Of a stretch of DNA of 64,000 nt, positions 8,474 to 16,922 are shown piece by piece. The notes below the pieces were generated by a model. That model made no database searches and had not been told where the DNA came from. It worked only from the letters and a program-made list of their open reading frames with translations. This DNA comes from Haloferax sp046557615 (GTDB lineage: Archaea; Halobacteriota; Halobacteria; Halobacteriales; Haloferacaceae), in contig NZ_JBKIII010000001.1 of the NCBI RefSeq assembly GCF_046557615.1, positions 1,364,001 to 1,428,000 on the forward strand, written 5' to 3'. The translations under genes and the position numbers were made by a program. Numbering within the stretch: position 1 is the stretch's first letter; each line of letters opens with the position of its first letter.

Positions 8474-9085
8474 ATGTCCTCGTGGAGACGCGATTTCGCA
8501 AGCGGGCTCGTGGTCCTCGTTCCGCTTCTTGTCATTACGTACGTCCTGTCTATTCTGTACACCAGTATCGTCAAGCTACCAATCATCAGAAACCTCCCTG
8601 AGCCGACTGGTTTCTTCGTCGCCATCGTGGTGTTCTTGATGCTCGTCCTCTCGGTGGGGTACCTCATGCGGACCACCGCAGGGCGCTTGCTCGAATCCGG
8701 TCTCGACGGCGCGATGAACAAAGTCCCACTCGTTCGCATTCTCTACAACGCCTCGAAACTCGCAGTGGAAACTGCACTCACTGGGACCGAAGACCTCCAG
8801 AAACCCGTCCGCCTCGAAGTGTGGCCGGGCGTCCGCATGACGGCGTTCAAGACGGGAAAGAAGACCAAAGACGGCAAAGATATCATCTTCATGCCCACTG
8901 CACCGAACATCACGACCGGATTCGTGATGGAAGTCGAACCCGACGATATCGAAGAGACCGGTGAACGGGTCGAAGAGGCACTGACGCGGATTCTCTCCGC
9001 AGGATTCGCCGAAGAAGACCACACGAGCAACTTCGATATCGAAGTCAAAGAAGAACAAGCACCGGCCTCCCAAACCGAGAGCTAG
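8474..9085 (+). CDS. DUF502 family membrane protein
   Basis: A 203-aa protein with two N-terminal TM segments (SGLVVLVPLLVITYVLSILY and FFVAIVVFLMLVLSVGYLM) followed by a cytosolic domain with KVPLVRILYNASKLAVETAL and MPTAPNITTGFVMEV, the conserved DUF502 blocks. The tail is acidic. The molecular function of the family is unknown. CTTAAG at about 8441-8446 lies 29 nt before the ATG, so the mRNA is probably leaderless. It is convergent with ilvE. Confidence 0.8.
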   Translation: MSSWRRDFASGLVVLVPLLVITYVLSILYTSIVKLPIIRNLPEPTGFFVAIVVFLMLVLSVGYLMRTTAGRLLESGLDGAMNKVPLVRILYNASKLAVETALTGTEDLQKPVRLEVWPGVRMTAFKTGKKTKDGKDIIFMPTAPNITTGFVMEVEPDDIEETGERVEEALTRILSAGFAEEDHTSNFDIEVKEEQAPASQTES

Positions 9086-9094
9086 CCGCTCGAA

Positions 9095-9115
9095 TGCAGT
9101 TTTTGAAAAAGTCGC
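9095..9115. terminator. Bidirectional T/A-run terminator
   Basis: TTTTTGAAAAA at 9100-9110 lies between the convergent stops of the DUF502 gene and ilvE and supplies a T-run to each transcript. Confidence 0.4.
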
Positions 9116-9124
9116 AGTCAGCGT

Positions 9125-10063
9125 TTACTGCTCGTCGACGTAGGTGAACCACTCTTCGTGGTCGTCGGTGCGACGTTCCACGAGGTCGAAGAACGCAGTC
9201 TGGAGTTCTTCGGTGACCGGGCCGCGCGACCCGTCGCCGATGATGACGTTGTCTACCTTGCGAATCGGCGTGACCTCTGCAGCGCTGCCGGTGAAGAACA
9301 GTTCGTCGGCAGTGTGGAGTTCGCCACGGCTGATAGTCGCGCTGTCGTCGACTTCGTAGCCGCGTTCGCGGGCGAGCGTGATGACGGTATCCCGAGTGAT
9401 GCCGTCGAGGATACTCTGCGAGAGACCGGGCGTGAGAATCTTGCCGTCGCGGACGAGGAAGATGTTCTCGCCGGGGCCTTCTGCGACGTTGCCCTCTTTG
9501 TTGAGGACGATTGCTTCGGTGTAGCCGTTGCGGCGGGCTTCCTCACCTGCGAGCAGGGAGTTCACGTACAGACCCGTCGTCTTGGCGTTCGTCGGAATCT
9601 GGCTGGAGGCGTGCTTGCGCCACGAAGAGACCATCACATCGACACCCTGTTCGAGGGCTTCTTCGCCGAGGTACGCACCCCACGGCCACGCCGCGATGGC
9701 GACGTCCGTCGGGTTGTCCTGGGGACTCACGCCGAGCGAGTCGTAGCCGAAGTAGGCGATGGGGCGGATGTAACACGATTCGAGGTCGTTGCGACGGATG
9801 ACTTCCAGCGTCGCCTCGGTGAGTTCTTCGGGCGAGTGCGGAATCTCCATGTTGTACGGCTTGCCGGAGGCGTACAGCCGTTCGAGGTGTTCTTCCCAGC
9901 GGAAGATTGCCGGACCGCGGTCTGTCGAGTAGGCGCGAACGCCCTCGAAGACGCCAGTCCCGTAGTGGAGGCCGTGCGTGAGGACGTGAATCTTCGCGTC
10001 CTCCCAGTCCACGTACTCTCCGTTCATCCAAATCGTGGACACATCCATGTCGTCGAATCCCAT
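9125..10063 (-). CDS. ilvE: Branched-chain amino acid aminotransferase
   Basis: A 312-aa class IV PLP aminotransferase catalysing the last step of valine, leucine and isoleucine synthesis. The PLP lysine is K161 in IPTNAKTTGLYVNSLLA. Other family motifs are HYGTGVFEGVRAY, YIRPIAYFGYDSLGV, GPGENIFLVRDG and GSAAEVTPI. The start at 10063 has a TTTTAG element about 29 nt upstream. Its neighbours (an epimerase-like gene and the DUF502 gene) are not in the same pathway, so it appears to be monocistronic. Confidence 0.93.
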   Translation of the reverse strand: MGFDDMDVSTIWMNGEYVDWEDAKIHVLTHGLHYGTGVFEGVRAYSTDRGPAIFRWEEHLERLYASGKPYNMEIPHSPEELTEATLEVIRRNDLESCYIRPIAYFGYDSLGVSPQDNPTDVAIAAWPWGAYLGEEALEQGVDVMVSSWRKHASSQIPTNAKTTGLYVNSLLAGEEARRNGYTEAIVLNKEGNVAEGPGENIFLVRDGKILTPGLSQSILDGITRDTVITLARERGYEVDDSATISRGELHTADELFFTGSAAEVTPIRKVDNVIIGDGSRGPVTEELQTAFFDLVERRTDDHEEWFTYVDEQ

Positions 10064-10153
10064 GTACAGGCTTTCGGAGGCCCCCCTCTAAAATCATGAC
10101 GAACCGTCCATCCGTTCCTCAGACATTTTGGCAGTGACATCCATCTTCGGTGT

Positions 10154-11035
10154 ATGTCTGTCAACTCCGTCGTCGTCACGGGCGGAACCGGGAACATCGG
10201 GCCGACCGTTATCGAACATCTCCAAGCCCACGGCTACACCGTCACCAACGCTAGCAGGAGCGGCGGGTCGGTCGTCGCCGACCGCGACTTCCGCACGGAC
10301 GCCCTGAATTCGGGCGATTTGACTGCCACACTCGCCGCCGTCGATGCGGACGCAGTGGTCCACCTCGGTACGATTTCGACGCCGACGAACGACCCCGGCC
10401 ACCGCGTCTTCGAGAGCAACGTCCAATCGACCTACAACGTCCTCGAAGTCGCCGCCGCGCTCGATATCGACCACGTCGTCCTCGCCTCCAGCATGAGCGC
10501 CATCGGCGGGGGGTTCGAACCCGACCCGGCGCGAATCGACTACCTCCCGGTCGATGAATCTCATCGGACAACGCCGTCGAATCCGTACGGACTCGGCAAG
10601 CGACTGGCCGAGCAGACCGCGGATGGGTTCGCTCGCAGAACGGACGCTCCGAAGACCATCACCAGTCTCCGCTTCCCGTGGATGCCGAGCGAGGACGAGG
10701 CCCGAGCGACGTTCGCCGAGTCGGACCGGTCACTCGATGGACTTCGAGAAGCGGGGTTCTTCCACACCGCCCGCAACACCCTCTTTTCCTATCTCGGTCG
10801 TGAGGACGCGGCGCGCGCAGTTCGACTCGCCATCGAAGCCGAGTTCGAGGGGCACGAAGTCCTCTGGCTCGCGGCCGCAGACACGAGTACGCCGGTCCCG
10901 TCCGCGACGCTCGCGCGTGAGGTCTATCCGGATGCAGAGATTCGAGCAGAATTGAGCGCGAATCAGTCGCTCGTCTCGACCGAGAAAGCAAACGAGGTAC
11001 TCGGGTGGAAACCCGAGTGGTCGTGGCGACAGTAA
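10154..11035 (+). CDS. NAD-dependent epimerase/dehydratase (extended SDR)
   Basis: A 293-aa Rossmann-fold protein with the nucleotide motif TGGTGNIG (residues 9-16), a catalytic serine region (VVLASSMSAIGG) and the YxxxK pair in NPYGLGKRLAEQ. The C-terminus resembles sugar-nucleotide epimerases (TEKANEVLGWKPEWSWR). The substrate is unknown. It is divergent from ilvE across a 90-bp spacer and convergent with ribB. No neighbouring sugar-metabolism genes narrow the role. Confidence 0.8.
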   Translation: MSVNSVVVTGGTGNIGPTVIEHLQAHGYTVTNASRSGGSVVADRDFRTDALNSGDLTATLAAVDADAVVHLGTISTPTNDPGHRVFESNVQSTYNVLEVAAALDIDHVVLASSMSAIGGGFEPDPARIDYLPVDESHRTTPSNPYGLGKRLAEQTADGFARRTDAPKTITSLRFPWMPSEDEARATFAESDRSLDGLREAGFFHTARNTLFSYLGREDAARAVRLAIEAEFEGHEVLWLAAADTSTPVPSATLAREVYPDAEIRAELSANQSLVSTEKANEVLGWKPEWSWRQ

Positions 11036-11053
11036 GCGAATTCAGACCTTCGA

Positions 11054-11737
11054 TTAGGCGAGTTCGTCGAGGAGGCTGTCGCCGTCGATAAAGGCGAGTT
11101 CGTGTCGCGTGGCGTATTCGCGGGCCGCAGAGACAGAGAGTGCCGAACCGGAGTGGTCGTCGAGCATCTCACAGACGACGACGGCGGGCGGGAGGTCGAC
11201 CTCGTCGGCGAGTGCGAGACCGAGTTCGGTGTGTCCTTGGCGGTCGTCGAGGAGATTCGGCGCGCCGCGGAGCAGATGAACGTGGCCGGGTGCGCGGAAC
11301 TCGTTGCCGAAGTCGGTCGCGTCGTAGTCGCCCGCGCGGGCGGCGTCGGCGACGGGAGCGAGGCGTGAAATCGTCATCGCCCGGTCGCGGTCGGTGATGC
11401 CCGTAAACGAGTCGCGGTGGTTCACGGTGAAGGAGAACGACGAACGCGAGTCGTAGGCGAGGTCGTGTGAAGCAGTCGCCGGGTGGTCGAGTACGTCGTC
11501 CATGAAGGGAAGTGCAAGAGACTCGGCCACGTCGTCGGCGAGTGCGACACAGACGAGTCCACCGGCGTCGTTACGCATGCGAGCGACGGCGGCGGGGTCA
11601 ACCGACGCTGCGGGGTAGACGAGGTCCGTCTCACCTTCGCGGTCGTCGAAGTCGTGGATGAGGACGGGGTCGCCTGCGCCGAAGGCATCGCGCACTTGCT
11701 CGAACGCGTCGAGGTCGGTTTCGGTGGCGCGACTCAT
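11054..11737 (-). CDS. ribB: 3,4-dihydroxy-2-butanone 4-phosphate synthase
   Basis: A 227-aa enzyme making 3,4-dihydroxy-2-butanone 4-phosphate from ribulose 5-phosphate for riboflavin synthesis. The acidic metal-site motif appears as FDDREGETDLVYPA (about residues 30-43) and the conserved FRAPGHVHLLRG is present. Its start overlaps the rbkR stop by 4 bp (ATGA at 11734-11737), so the two genes are translationally coupled. Being cotranscribed with the riboflavin kinase-regulator supports the assignment. Confidence 0.93.
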   Translation of the reverse strand: MSRATETDLDAFEQVRDAFGAGDPVLIHDFDDREGETDLVYPAASVDPAAVARMRNDAGGLVCVALADDVAESLALPFMDDVLDHPATASHDLAYDSRSSFSFTVNHRDSFTGITDRDRAMTISRLAPVADAARAGDYDATDFGNEFRAPGHVHLLRGAPNLLDDRQGHTELGLALADEVDLPPAVVVCEMLDDHSGSALSVSAAREYATRHELAFIDGDSLLDELA

Positions 11738-12447
11738 TCGGATTCGACCTCCTCGACGCGGACGGCAATCGAGTCATCGTCTTCGAGTTCGAGTTCGTCA
11801 CGGAGTTTGTCGGGTGCGATGATTTCGAGTTGCGACTCGTCGTGATGGGTTCGCTCGGGGACGATGATGTGGACCGGTTCGTACGTCTCGTCGCCCGCAT
11901 CGATTTGTGCGGCATAGCACGTCGCCGGGCCGAACGTTCGTTCGTCGTCTTCCCAGCCATCGATTGGGACCGCATCGAGCGACGACATGCCCGCGCGGGC
12001 GTGAATCGCGTCTTCGGTCAGTTTGACGTTCAGCGTCCCGGGGAAGGGTTCGTAGCCGAGTCGCTCGATGAACTGCTCCATGTAGCCCGACAGGGAGATG
12101 TAGTGGCGTCCTTCGCCCATCCCACCGGTGACAGTTCCGTCGAGCGTGACCGTCGAGGGCGTCTCGAAGATGCGACGGTAGTCGGCGTACTCCTTGCGGA
12201 GCGCGCCTTCACCGGCTTCTGTAATCGTGATCCACTGGCCGTCTGCGACGACTTCGCGGTCGATGAAGTCGGCTTCGTCGAGTTGCTGGAGGCGACGGGA
12301 TGCCGTCTGATTCGAGACATCCAGTCGAGTTGCGAGACCGGCGCAGGAGACCTTGACCGGCCCGGAGCGGCCGCCGTCGAGGGCGATGAGTTTGAGCGTG
12401 GCCAACTCGTCGTAGCCAACTACAGCGGCGACTGCCGATTCTGACAT
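11734..12447 (-). CDS. rbkR: Bifunctional riboflavin kinase / transcriptional regulator RbkR
   Basis: A 237-aa fusion of an N-terminal winged HTH (GLATRLDVSNQTASRRLQQL, about 37-56) and an archaeal CTP-dependent riboflavin kinase domain (GMGEGRHYISLSG, GYEPFPGTLNVKL, about 103-140). The kinase makes FMN. RbkR proteins are known to control riboflavin genes in many archaea, and here the gene is first in an operon with ribB. CTTATG centred near 12474 gives leaderless spacing to the ATG at 12447. Two direct repeats lie just upstream of the box and could be its operator. Confidence 0.92.
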   Translation of the reverse strand: MSESAVAAVVGYDELATLKLIALDGGRSGPVKVSCAGLATRLDVSNQTASRRLQQLDEADFIDREVVADGQWITITEAGEGALRKEYADYRRIFETPSTVTLDGTVTGGMGEGRHYISLSGYMEQFIERLGYEPFPGTLNVKLTEDAIHARAGMSSLDAVPIDGWEDDERTFGPATCYAAQIDAGDETYEPVHIIVPERTHHDESQLEIIAPDKLRDELELEDDDSIAVRVEEVESE

Positions 12448-12469
12448 ATCTCACTATTTGGATGGATGA

Positions 12470-12513
12470 GCCATAAGCGTATCGTAAATGGAATGTATCC
12501 CAAAAATGGAATG
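12470..12513 (-). promoter_or_regulatory. rbkR-ribB promoter with upstream direct repeat
   Basis: A CTTATG box centred near 12474 is 27 nt from the rbkR start. On the plus strand the 10-mer AAATGGAATG occurs at 12486-12495 and again at 12504-12513, an 18-bp period that would place both copies on about the same DNA face. This is a candidate binding site for the autoregulator RbkR; the role is inferred. Confidence 0.35.
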
Positions 12514-12626
12514 GGCGCGAGAACGGTGACGTTCCGCCCCGAGAGTCGTTCTGGTACAACGATTCGTCGCGTCGCTCCTAAGTCCGTCGGTTACAGGGAG
12601 GGTGAGGTCAGAAGGGATGAGGAAGG

Positions 12627-12779
12627 TCAGATGACACTCGACTTTCGTCGGGCGCTCATAACCGAGATTCCTTCGTTTGCTGAGCAGTTCGGACAGGCGT
12701 AGACGTTGCCATCGTCGTCACCGAATACGCGAACGAAGTTTCCGGAAACGAACGACTTGCAGTAGGTACATCGACTCAT
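12627..12779 (-). CDS. 50-aa zinc-ribbon protein
   Basis: A 50-aa protein, MSRCTYCKSFVSGNFVRVFG at the start, with two CxxC pairs (C4/C7 and C29/C32) that would bind one zinc. The C-terminus is basic (MSARRKSSVI). Small zinc ribbons of this type are common and conserved in haloarchaea (I believe DUF7563), with unknown role. The gene is too short for usual cut-offs but has clear zinc ligands. A promoter was not pinned down; the transcript may carry a longer leader. Confidence 0.7.
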   Translation of the reverse strand: MSRCTYCKSFVSGNFVRVFGDDDGNVYACPNCSANEGISVMSARRKSSVI

Positions 12780-12964
12780 TGGTGGTGGGGTGGGTCGAAG
12801 GGGCGGCAGGTGCCCCGTCGCACATAGAGAGAGGCCTGCAAGTGAAATACCGATACTACCTAACTAGTATGGTACAGGTGGACAGGTCATGAGGTTCGTG
12901 AGCGAACGCGCCTGCTCCGGGGCGTTCGGAAAGGCCTTTAGCCGACTGCCGTGAATCCGCGTGC
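12780..12964. other. Intergenic region with the argS promoter
   Basis: No gene is visible. A TTTA element at 12937-12940 is about 27 nt before the argS ATG at 12965, so argS is probably leaderless. A small palindrome ACTAGT near 12866 is seen without known role. Confidence 0.4.
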
Positions 12965-14728
12965 ATGTTCAGACAGTTCCGCGAGGAGGTTGAGACGGCG
13001 CTTTCTGCGGCGCTCTCGTCGCTCGACCTTCCCACCGACGACCTCGGAGTCGAGGAACCACCGGAGGACGTACCTGCAACGCTCGCCTCCAGCGTGGCGT
13101 TCCGACTCGCGGGTGTCGTTGGCGCTGCGCCACCCAAGATTGCTATCGACATCGCTGACGAAATCTCCGTCGAGGGCTACGACTACCTCGGCGCGGTCGA
13201 TACCCAAGGCCCCTACGTGAACTTCCACGTTACGGACGCCTACTACGACGACACGCTCGAAGACGCGGCCGACGATATCGACTACGGCCACTTGCCATCG
13301 ACCGGCGACAGCGTCGTCGTCGAACACACGAGTGCGAACCCGACCGGCCCAGTCCACGTCGGCCGTACTCGGAACCCTGTTATCGGTGACGCCGTCGCTA
13401 ACCTGCTCGAATTCGCAGGCAACGACGTCGAACGCCACTACTACGTCAACGACGCCGGTCGCCAGATGGCCCTCTTCACGTGGGCCTACGAGACCTTCGA
13501 CGAGGAGGACCTCGACGGCGAACCCGAACGCGACCGTATCGAATACGACCTCGTGCGCTACTACCGCAAGGGTAACGCCTACCTCGAAGAGGCAGACGAA
13601 CCGGACGCAGAAGCCGCCGAAGAGAAGATTACGGCGATTCTGCAAGGTCTCGAAGAAGGCGACGAAGACACCTACGCCCGCGTCGAGAACGTCGTGGACC
13701 AAGTCCTCGGCGGCATGCGCGAGTGCCTCGAACGTCTCCCCGCCGAGTTCGACGAGTTCGTCAAAGAGACCCGCTTCATGTTCGACGGGCGCACCCGCGA
13801 CCTCGCAGACCGCCTCAAAGAGACCGAATACGCCGTCTACGAAGAGGACGCCTGGCAACTCGAACTCGACGAGTACGGCTTCGAGAAGAACCTCGTCTTC
13901 CTCCGCTCCGATGACACCTCACTCTACACGACGCGCGACCTCGCGCACCACGAGTGGAAGTTCGACAACTACGACCGCGCCGTGACCGTCCTCGGCGAGG
14001 ACCACAAACTTCAGGCTGGACAACTCCGCGCCGCCCTCGACATCCTCGGCAACGACGTGGACAAACTGGAGAACGTCATCTACTCGTGGGTCAATCTCCC
14101 CGGCGGCGAGACGATGTCCACTCGCCAAGGCACCGGCGTGATGCTCGACGACCTCCTCGACGAGGCAATCGCACGCGCCCGCGAAGAAGTCGAGATGCGC
14201 ATGGAAGACCGCATCCGCGACGACGACCTCACCGAAGACGACGTCGAGCGCATCGCGCGACAGGTCGGTATCGGTGCGGTCCGATACGATATCGTCTCCA
14301 AACAGCCCGCGAAGGCAATCACTTTCGAGTGGGACCAGGCACTCAACTTCGAGGCTCAGTCCGCACCGTACATCCAGTACGTCCACGCCCGCTGTTGCGG
14401 TATCGTCAACGAAGCCGACGCCGCAGGCATCGACGCCAACGATATCGACCCCTCGGTACTCGACACGCAGGCCGAACGCGACCTCCTCCGCGTCGTCGCG
14501 CGGTTCCCAGCGGCCATCGAAGAGGCGGCTGACGACCTCGAACCCCACGCGATTGCGACGTTCGCCCGCGAGTTCGCAGAAGTGTTCAACAAGTTCTACC
14601 GCGAGTGTTCGGTACTCGATGCCGAACCCGAAGTCGGTGCGGCACGCCTCGCACTCGTCAAGGCATCCCGCAACACCGTGGCTAACGCGCTCTCGATTCT
14701 CGGCGTGGAAGCCCCGAACTCGATGTAA
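12965..14728 (+). CDS. argS: Arginyl-tRNA synthetase
   Basis: A 587-aa class I aminoacyl-tRNA synthetase. It has an N-terminal arginyl-specific additional domain (residues 1-100), the HIGH-type signature SANPTGPVHVGR (123-134), the KMSKS-type segment GETMSTRQGTGVML and a C-terminal anticodon-binding domain (RFPAAIEEAADDLEPH, FYRECSVL). Length is normal for the family. The start follows a TTTA box with leaderless spacing. It is an essential translation enzyme and appears to be monocistronic. Confidence 0.96.
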   Translation: MFRQFREEVETALSAALSSLDLPTDDLGVEEPPEDVPATLASSVAFRLAGVVGAAPPKIAIDIADEISVEGYDYLGAVDTQGPYVNFHVTDAYYDDTLEDAADDIDYGHLPSTGDSVVVEHTSANPTGPVHVGRTRNPVIGDAVANLLEFAGNDVERHYYVNDAGRQMALFTWAYETFDEEDLDGEPERDRIEYDLVRYYRKGNAYLEEADEPDAEAAEEKITAILQGLEEGDEDTYARVENVVDQVLGGMRECLERLPAEFDEFVKETRFMFDGRTRDLADRLKETEYAVYEEDAWQLELDEYGFEKNLVFLRSDDTSLYTTRDLAHHEWKFDNYDRAVTVLGEDHKLQAGQLRAALDILGNDVDKLENVIYSWVNLPGGETMSTRQGTGVMLDDLLDEAIARAREEVEMRMEDRIRDDDLTEDDVERIARQVGIGAVRYDIVSKQPAKAITFEWDQALNFEAQSAPYIQYVHARCCGIVNEADAAGIDANDIDPSVLDTQAERDLLRVVARFPAAIEEAADDLEPHAIATFAREFAEVFNKFYRECSVLDAEPEVGAARLALVKASRNTVANALSILGVEAPNSM

Positions 14729-14746
14729 CCGCGTTCGAGCGATTTT

Positions 14747-14884
14747 TTAGAAGAGGAGTGGGAGCGACGCCAGTGCCGAGATGAGCGACCCGCCGACGGC
14801 GAGGACGACTGCACCGCCCGCACCGAGCGCGAGGACTAGGAAAAGTACGATCCACCAGAATGGTATCGAATCGGATTCTGCCAT
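14747..14884 (-). CDS. 45-aa single-pass membrane peptide
   Basis: A short reading frame encoding MAESDSIPFWWIVLFLVLAL and continuing through GAGGAVVLAVGGSLISALAS to LPLLF, so most of the peptide is one or two closely spaced hydrophobic helices after a short acidic head. It lies between argS (convergent) and minD4 (same strand, 57 bp away). I do not recognise a family. The coherent polarity and clean start and stop make it a plausible gene, but its expression is unproven. Confidence 0.5.
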   Translation of the reverse strand: MAESDSIPFWWIVLFLVLALGAGGAVVLAVGGSLISALASLPLLF

Positions 14885-14941
14885 ACGAGGCCGTTCCACA
14901 GACGCGAATAAAAGGTCTCTCGTTTCGTCGGACGAGAGGAG

Positions 14942-16762
14942 TTAGCCGAGGAATCGGCTGAAAAAGCCCTTCTTCTTCTCTTTGGGTTCGTCGTCGTCCA
15001 ACGACTCTATCTCCTCGACCAGCGACGTAGTGTAGACGCCATCTTCGTCCTCGTCTTCGGTCTCTTCGTCTTCGTGTTCGATGACCTCCGCCTCGGACGT
15101 AGTCGGTTCCGCCTCGGCGACGAGTGGTTCGTCGTTCTCGTCAGTGACTGCCGGTTCAGGCGTCTGTGATTCGGACTCCTGCGACGCCGAGTCGTGAGCG
15201 ACAGTCTCGCTCTCGGATTTGACTGGTTCGTTTGGGTCGTTCTCGGCGGCTTGGTGGTCTGGTTCCGGGGTCGTTTCGGGCGTCGGGTCCGGAGCCGATT
15301 CCGTCGTCGTCTCCTCGTGAAGTGGCTCTCCCATCGGTTCGGCATCTGCCGCGAGGGGGTCGTCGGCCATCGACTCGGTGGGAGTAGAGTCGGGGGACGG
15401 ACCGCCGGTAACGCTCGCAACGTCGTCTGCATCGGCGAGCGGACCGATATCATCGGTCGATTCGAGTGGGTCAGCCGCCAGTGGGTCTGGTTCGTCTTCG
15501 CTCGGCGCTGGCGCGGCTTCTGCCAGTGGGTCGTGCGCAGGTTCGGACTCCTGTGCAAGTTCGTCGGCGTCGGCCTCAACGTCGGCGGTGGCGGCGGCGG
15601 TAGCGGGTTCTTCGACCGGTTCATCGGTATCGTCGCCATCCGCGGCAGGTTCGGAAACCGACCCAGACGAGAACGGAATCGCATCCGCTTCAGAGAACTC
15701 ATCTTCCTCGTCCTCGCCGTGTGACTCGGGGTTCGAATCGAACGAGAGCGACGGGGTTTCGGCTTCTGTCGTAGGTTCCGAGTCCGGCACAGACTCCGGC
15801 TCTTCGACCACTTCTGGGTCGGGTTCGGCAGCGGGTACTGGGTCCGACTCGGCGACGGCGTCGGGTTCTTCGACTGACTCAGAGAGAGAATCTTCCGCGT
15901 CGTCGTCAGCGTCGGCCTCAGCATCGCCGTCGTTCGTATCGTGGTCCATCTCGACCACGGTCTGTTCGGGCGTGGGTTCTGGGTCGGATGCCGTCTCGAC
16001 AGTCTCAGCCTCGGCCACCGATTCGTCGTCCATCGATTCGTCCGATTGCGGTGCGGGGACCGGTTGGCCGATAAGCGCCTCTGCGAGCGCGCGGTAGCCT
16101 GCCGACGCGATACTGTCGGGTGAACGAAGCACTGCAGGTGCTTGGCTGTTGAGCGCCTCGCGGATTGCGGAGTCTTCGGGAACGACGGCGATGACGCCCG
16201 CATCGAGTCGAGAGGCGACTTCGTCGGCGTTCGGATTCGTCTGATCGACGCGCGTGAGGACGACACCGACCGTCTCTGCGCCGATTCGTTTGGCTAGTTG
16301 TCGCGTCTTTTCAGTGTCGCCGAGCGAACTGCGCTCGGTCGTCGAGACCAACAGCACCTCGTCGGCGAGTTTCATCGGGACGAAGGTGTCGTTACTCAGT
16401 CCCGCACCCGTATCGACGATGATGATGTCGTACTGAGATTCCAGCGAGGGAATAATCGATTCCAGTCCTGTCGATTCTGCCTTGGCGAACGCTTCGAGCG
16501 CCGGCGAACCCGGAAGAACATCGAGCCCGGCAGGACCCTCGTAAATCGCCTCAGAGACCGGCGAATCGCCGGTGAGTACGTCGTGGAGGGTCGTTCTGTC
16601 GGGTTCGACGCCGAGTGCGGACGCGAGATTCGGCATGCCAAGGTCGCCGTCGACGACGAGGACGTCGTGACCGGCCATCGCGAGGACGGTTCCGAGGTTG
16701 GCTGTCGTGGTCGTTTTTCCAACCCCGCCTTTCGCGCTGGCGACTGCGTAGACCCGTGCCAT
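14942..16762 (-). CDS. minD4: MinD4-type ParA/MinD ATPase with long acidic C-terminal tail
   Basis: A 606-aa protein. Residues 1-235 form a ParA/MinD ATPase with deviant Walker A KGGVGKTT (11-18), DGDLGMPN and the switch DTGAGLSND. The remaining 370 residues are low-complexity, rich in Asp, Glu, Ser, Pro and Thr, and end in KEKKKGFFSRFLG, a basic-hydrophobic tip that could bind membrane. In Haloferax volcanii the long-tailed MinD4 oscillates and positions archaella and chemosensory arrays; I infer the same role. A TTTATG box at 16796-16801 gives a leader of about 10 nt before the ATG at 16762. It is divergent from prf1. Confidence 0.85.
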   Translation of the reverse strand: MARVYAVASAKGGVGKTTTTANLGTVLAMAGHDVLVVDGDLGMPNLASALGVEPDRTTLHDVLTGDSPVSEAIYEGPAGLDVLPGSPALEAFAKAESTGLESIIPSLESQYDIIIVDTGAGLSNDTFVPMKLADEVLLVSTTERSSLGDTEKTRQLAKRIGAETVGVVLTRVDQTNPNADEVASRLDAGVIAVVPEDSAIREALNSQAPAVLRSPDSIASAGYRALAEALIGQPVPAPQSDESMDDESVAEAETVETASDPEPTPEQTVVEMDHDTNDGDAEADADDDAEDSLSESVEEPDAVAESDPVPAAEPDPEVVEEPESVPDSEPTTEAETPSLSFDSNPESHGEDEEDEFSEADAIPFSSGSVSEPAADGDDTDEPVEEPATAAATADVEADADELAQESEPAHDPLAEAAPAPSEDEPDPLAADPLESTDDIGPLADADDVASVTGGPSPDSTPTESMADDPLAADAEPMGEPLHEETTTESAPDPTPETTPEPDHQAAENDPNEPVKSESETVAHDSASQESESQTPEPAVTDENDEPLVAEAEPTTSEAEVIEHEDEETEDEDEDGVYTTSLVEEIESLDDDEPKEKKKGFFSRFLG

Positions 16763-16922
16763 ATTGCTACTGTCGAAATCCACCCGTGACAGGCACATAA
16801 AGGTTCTCCGACCATGGCACCGAACCGAGCCGACCACCGAATCGGCGGAAAACGTGGCGTATGATACCGAGAGACGCGACCAGTCAAAGGTTACTTAGCC
16901 ACTGGCCGGACTATGTGGAGTA

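Noticed and set aside
15000..16000. The repetitive acidic region of minD4 as a DNA repeat or CRISPR-like array
   Set aside because: There are no regularly spaced identical repeats; the pattern follows from biased Asp/Glu/Ser/Pro codons.
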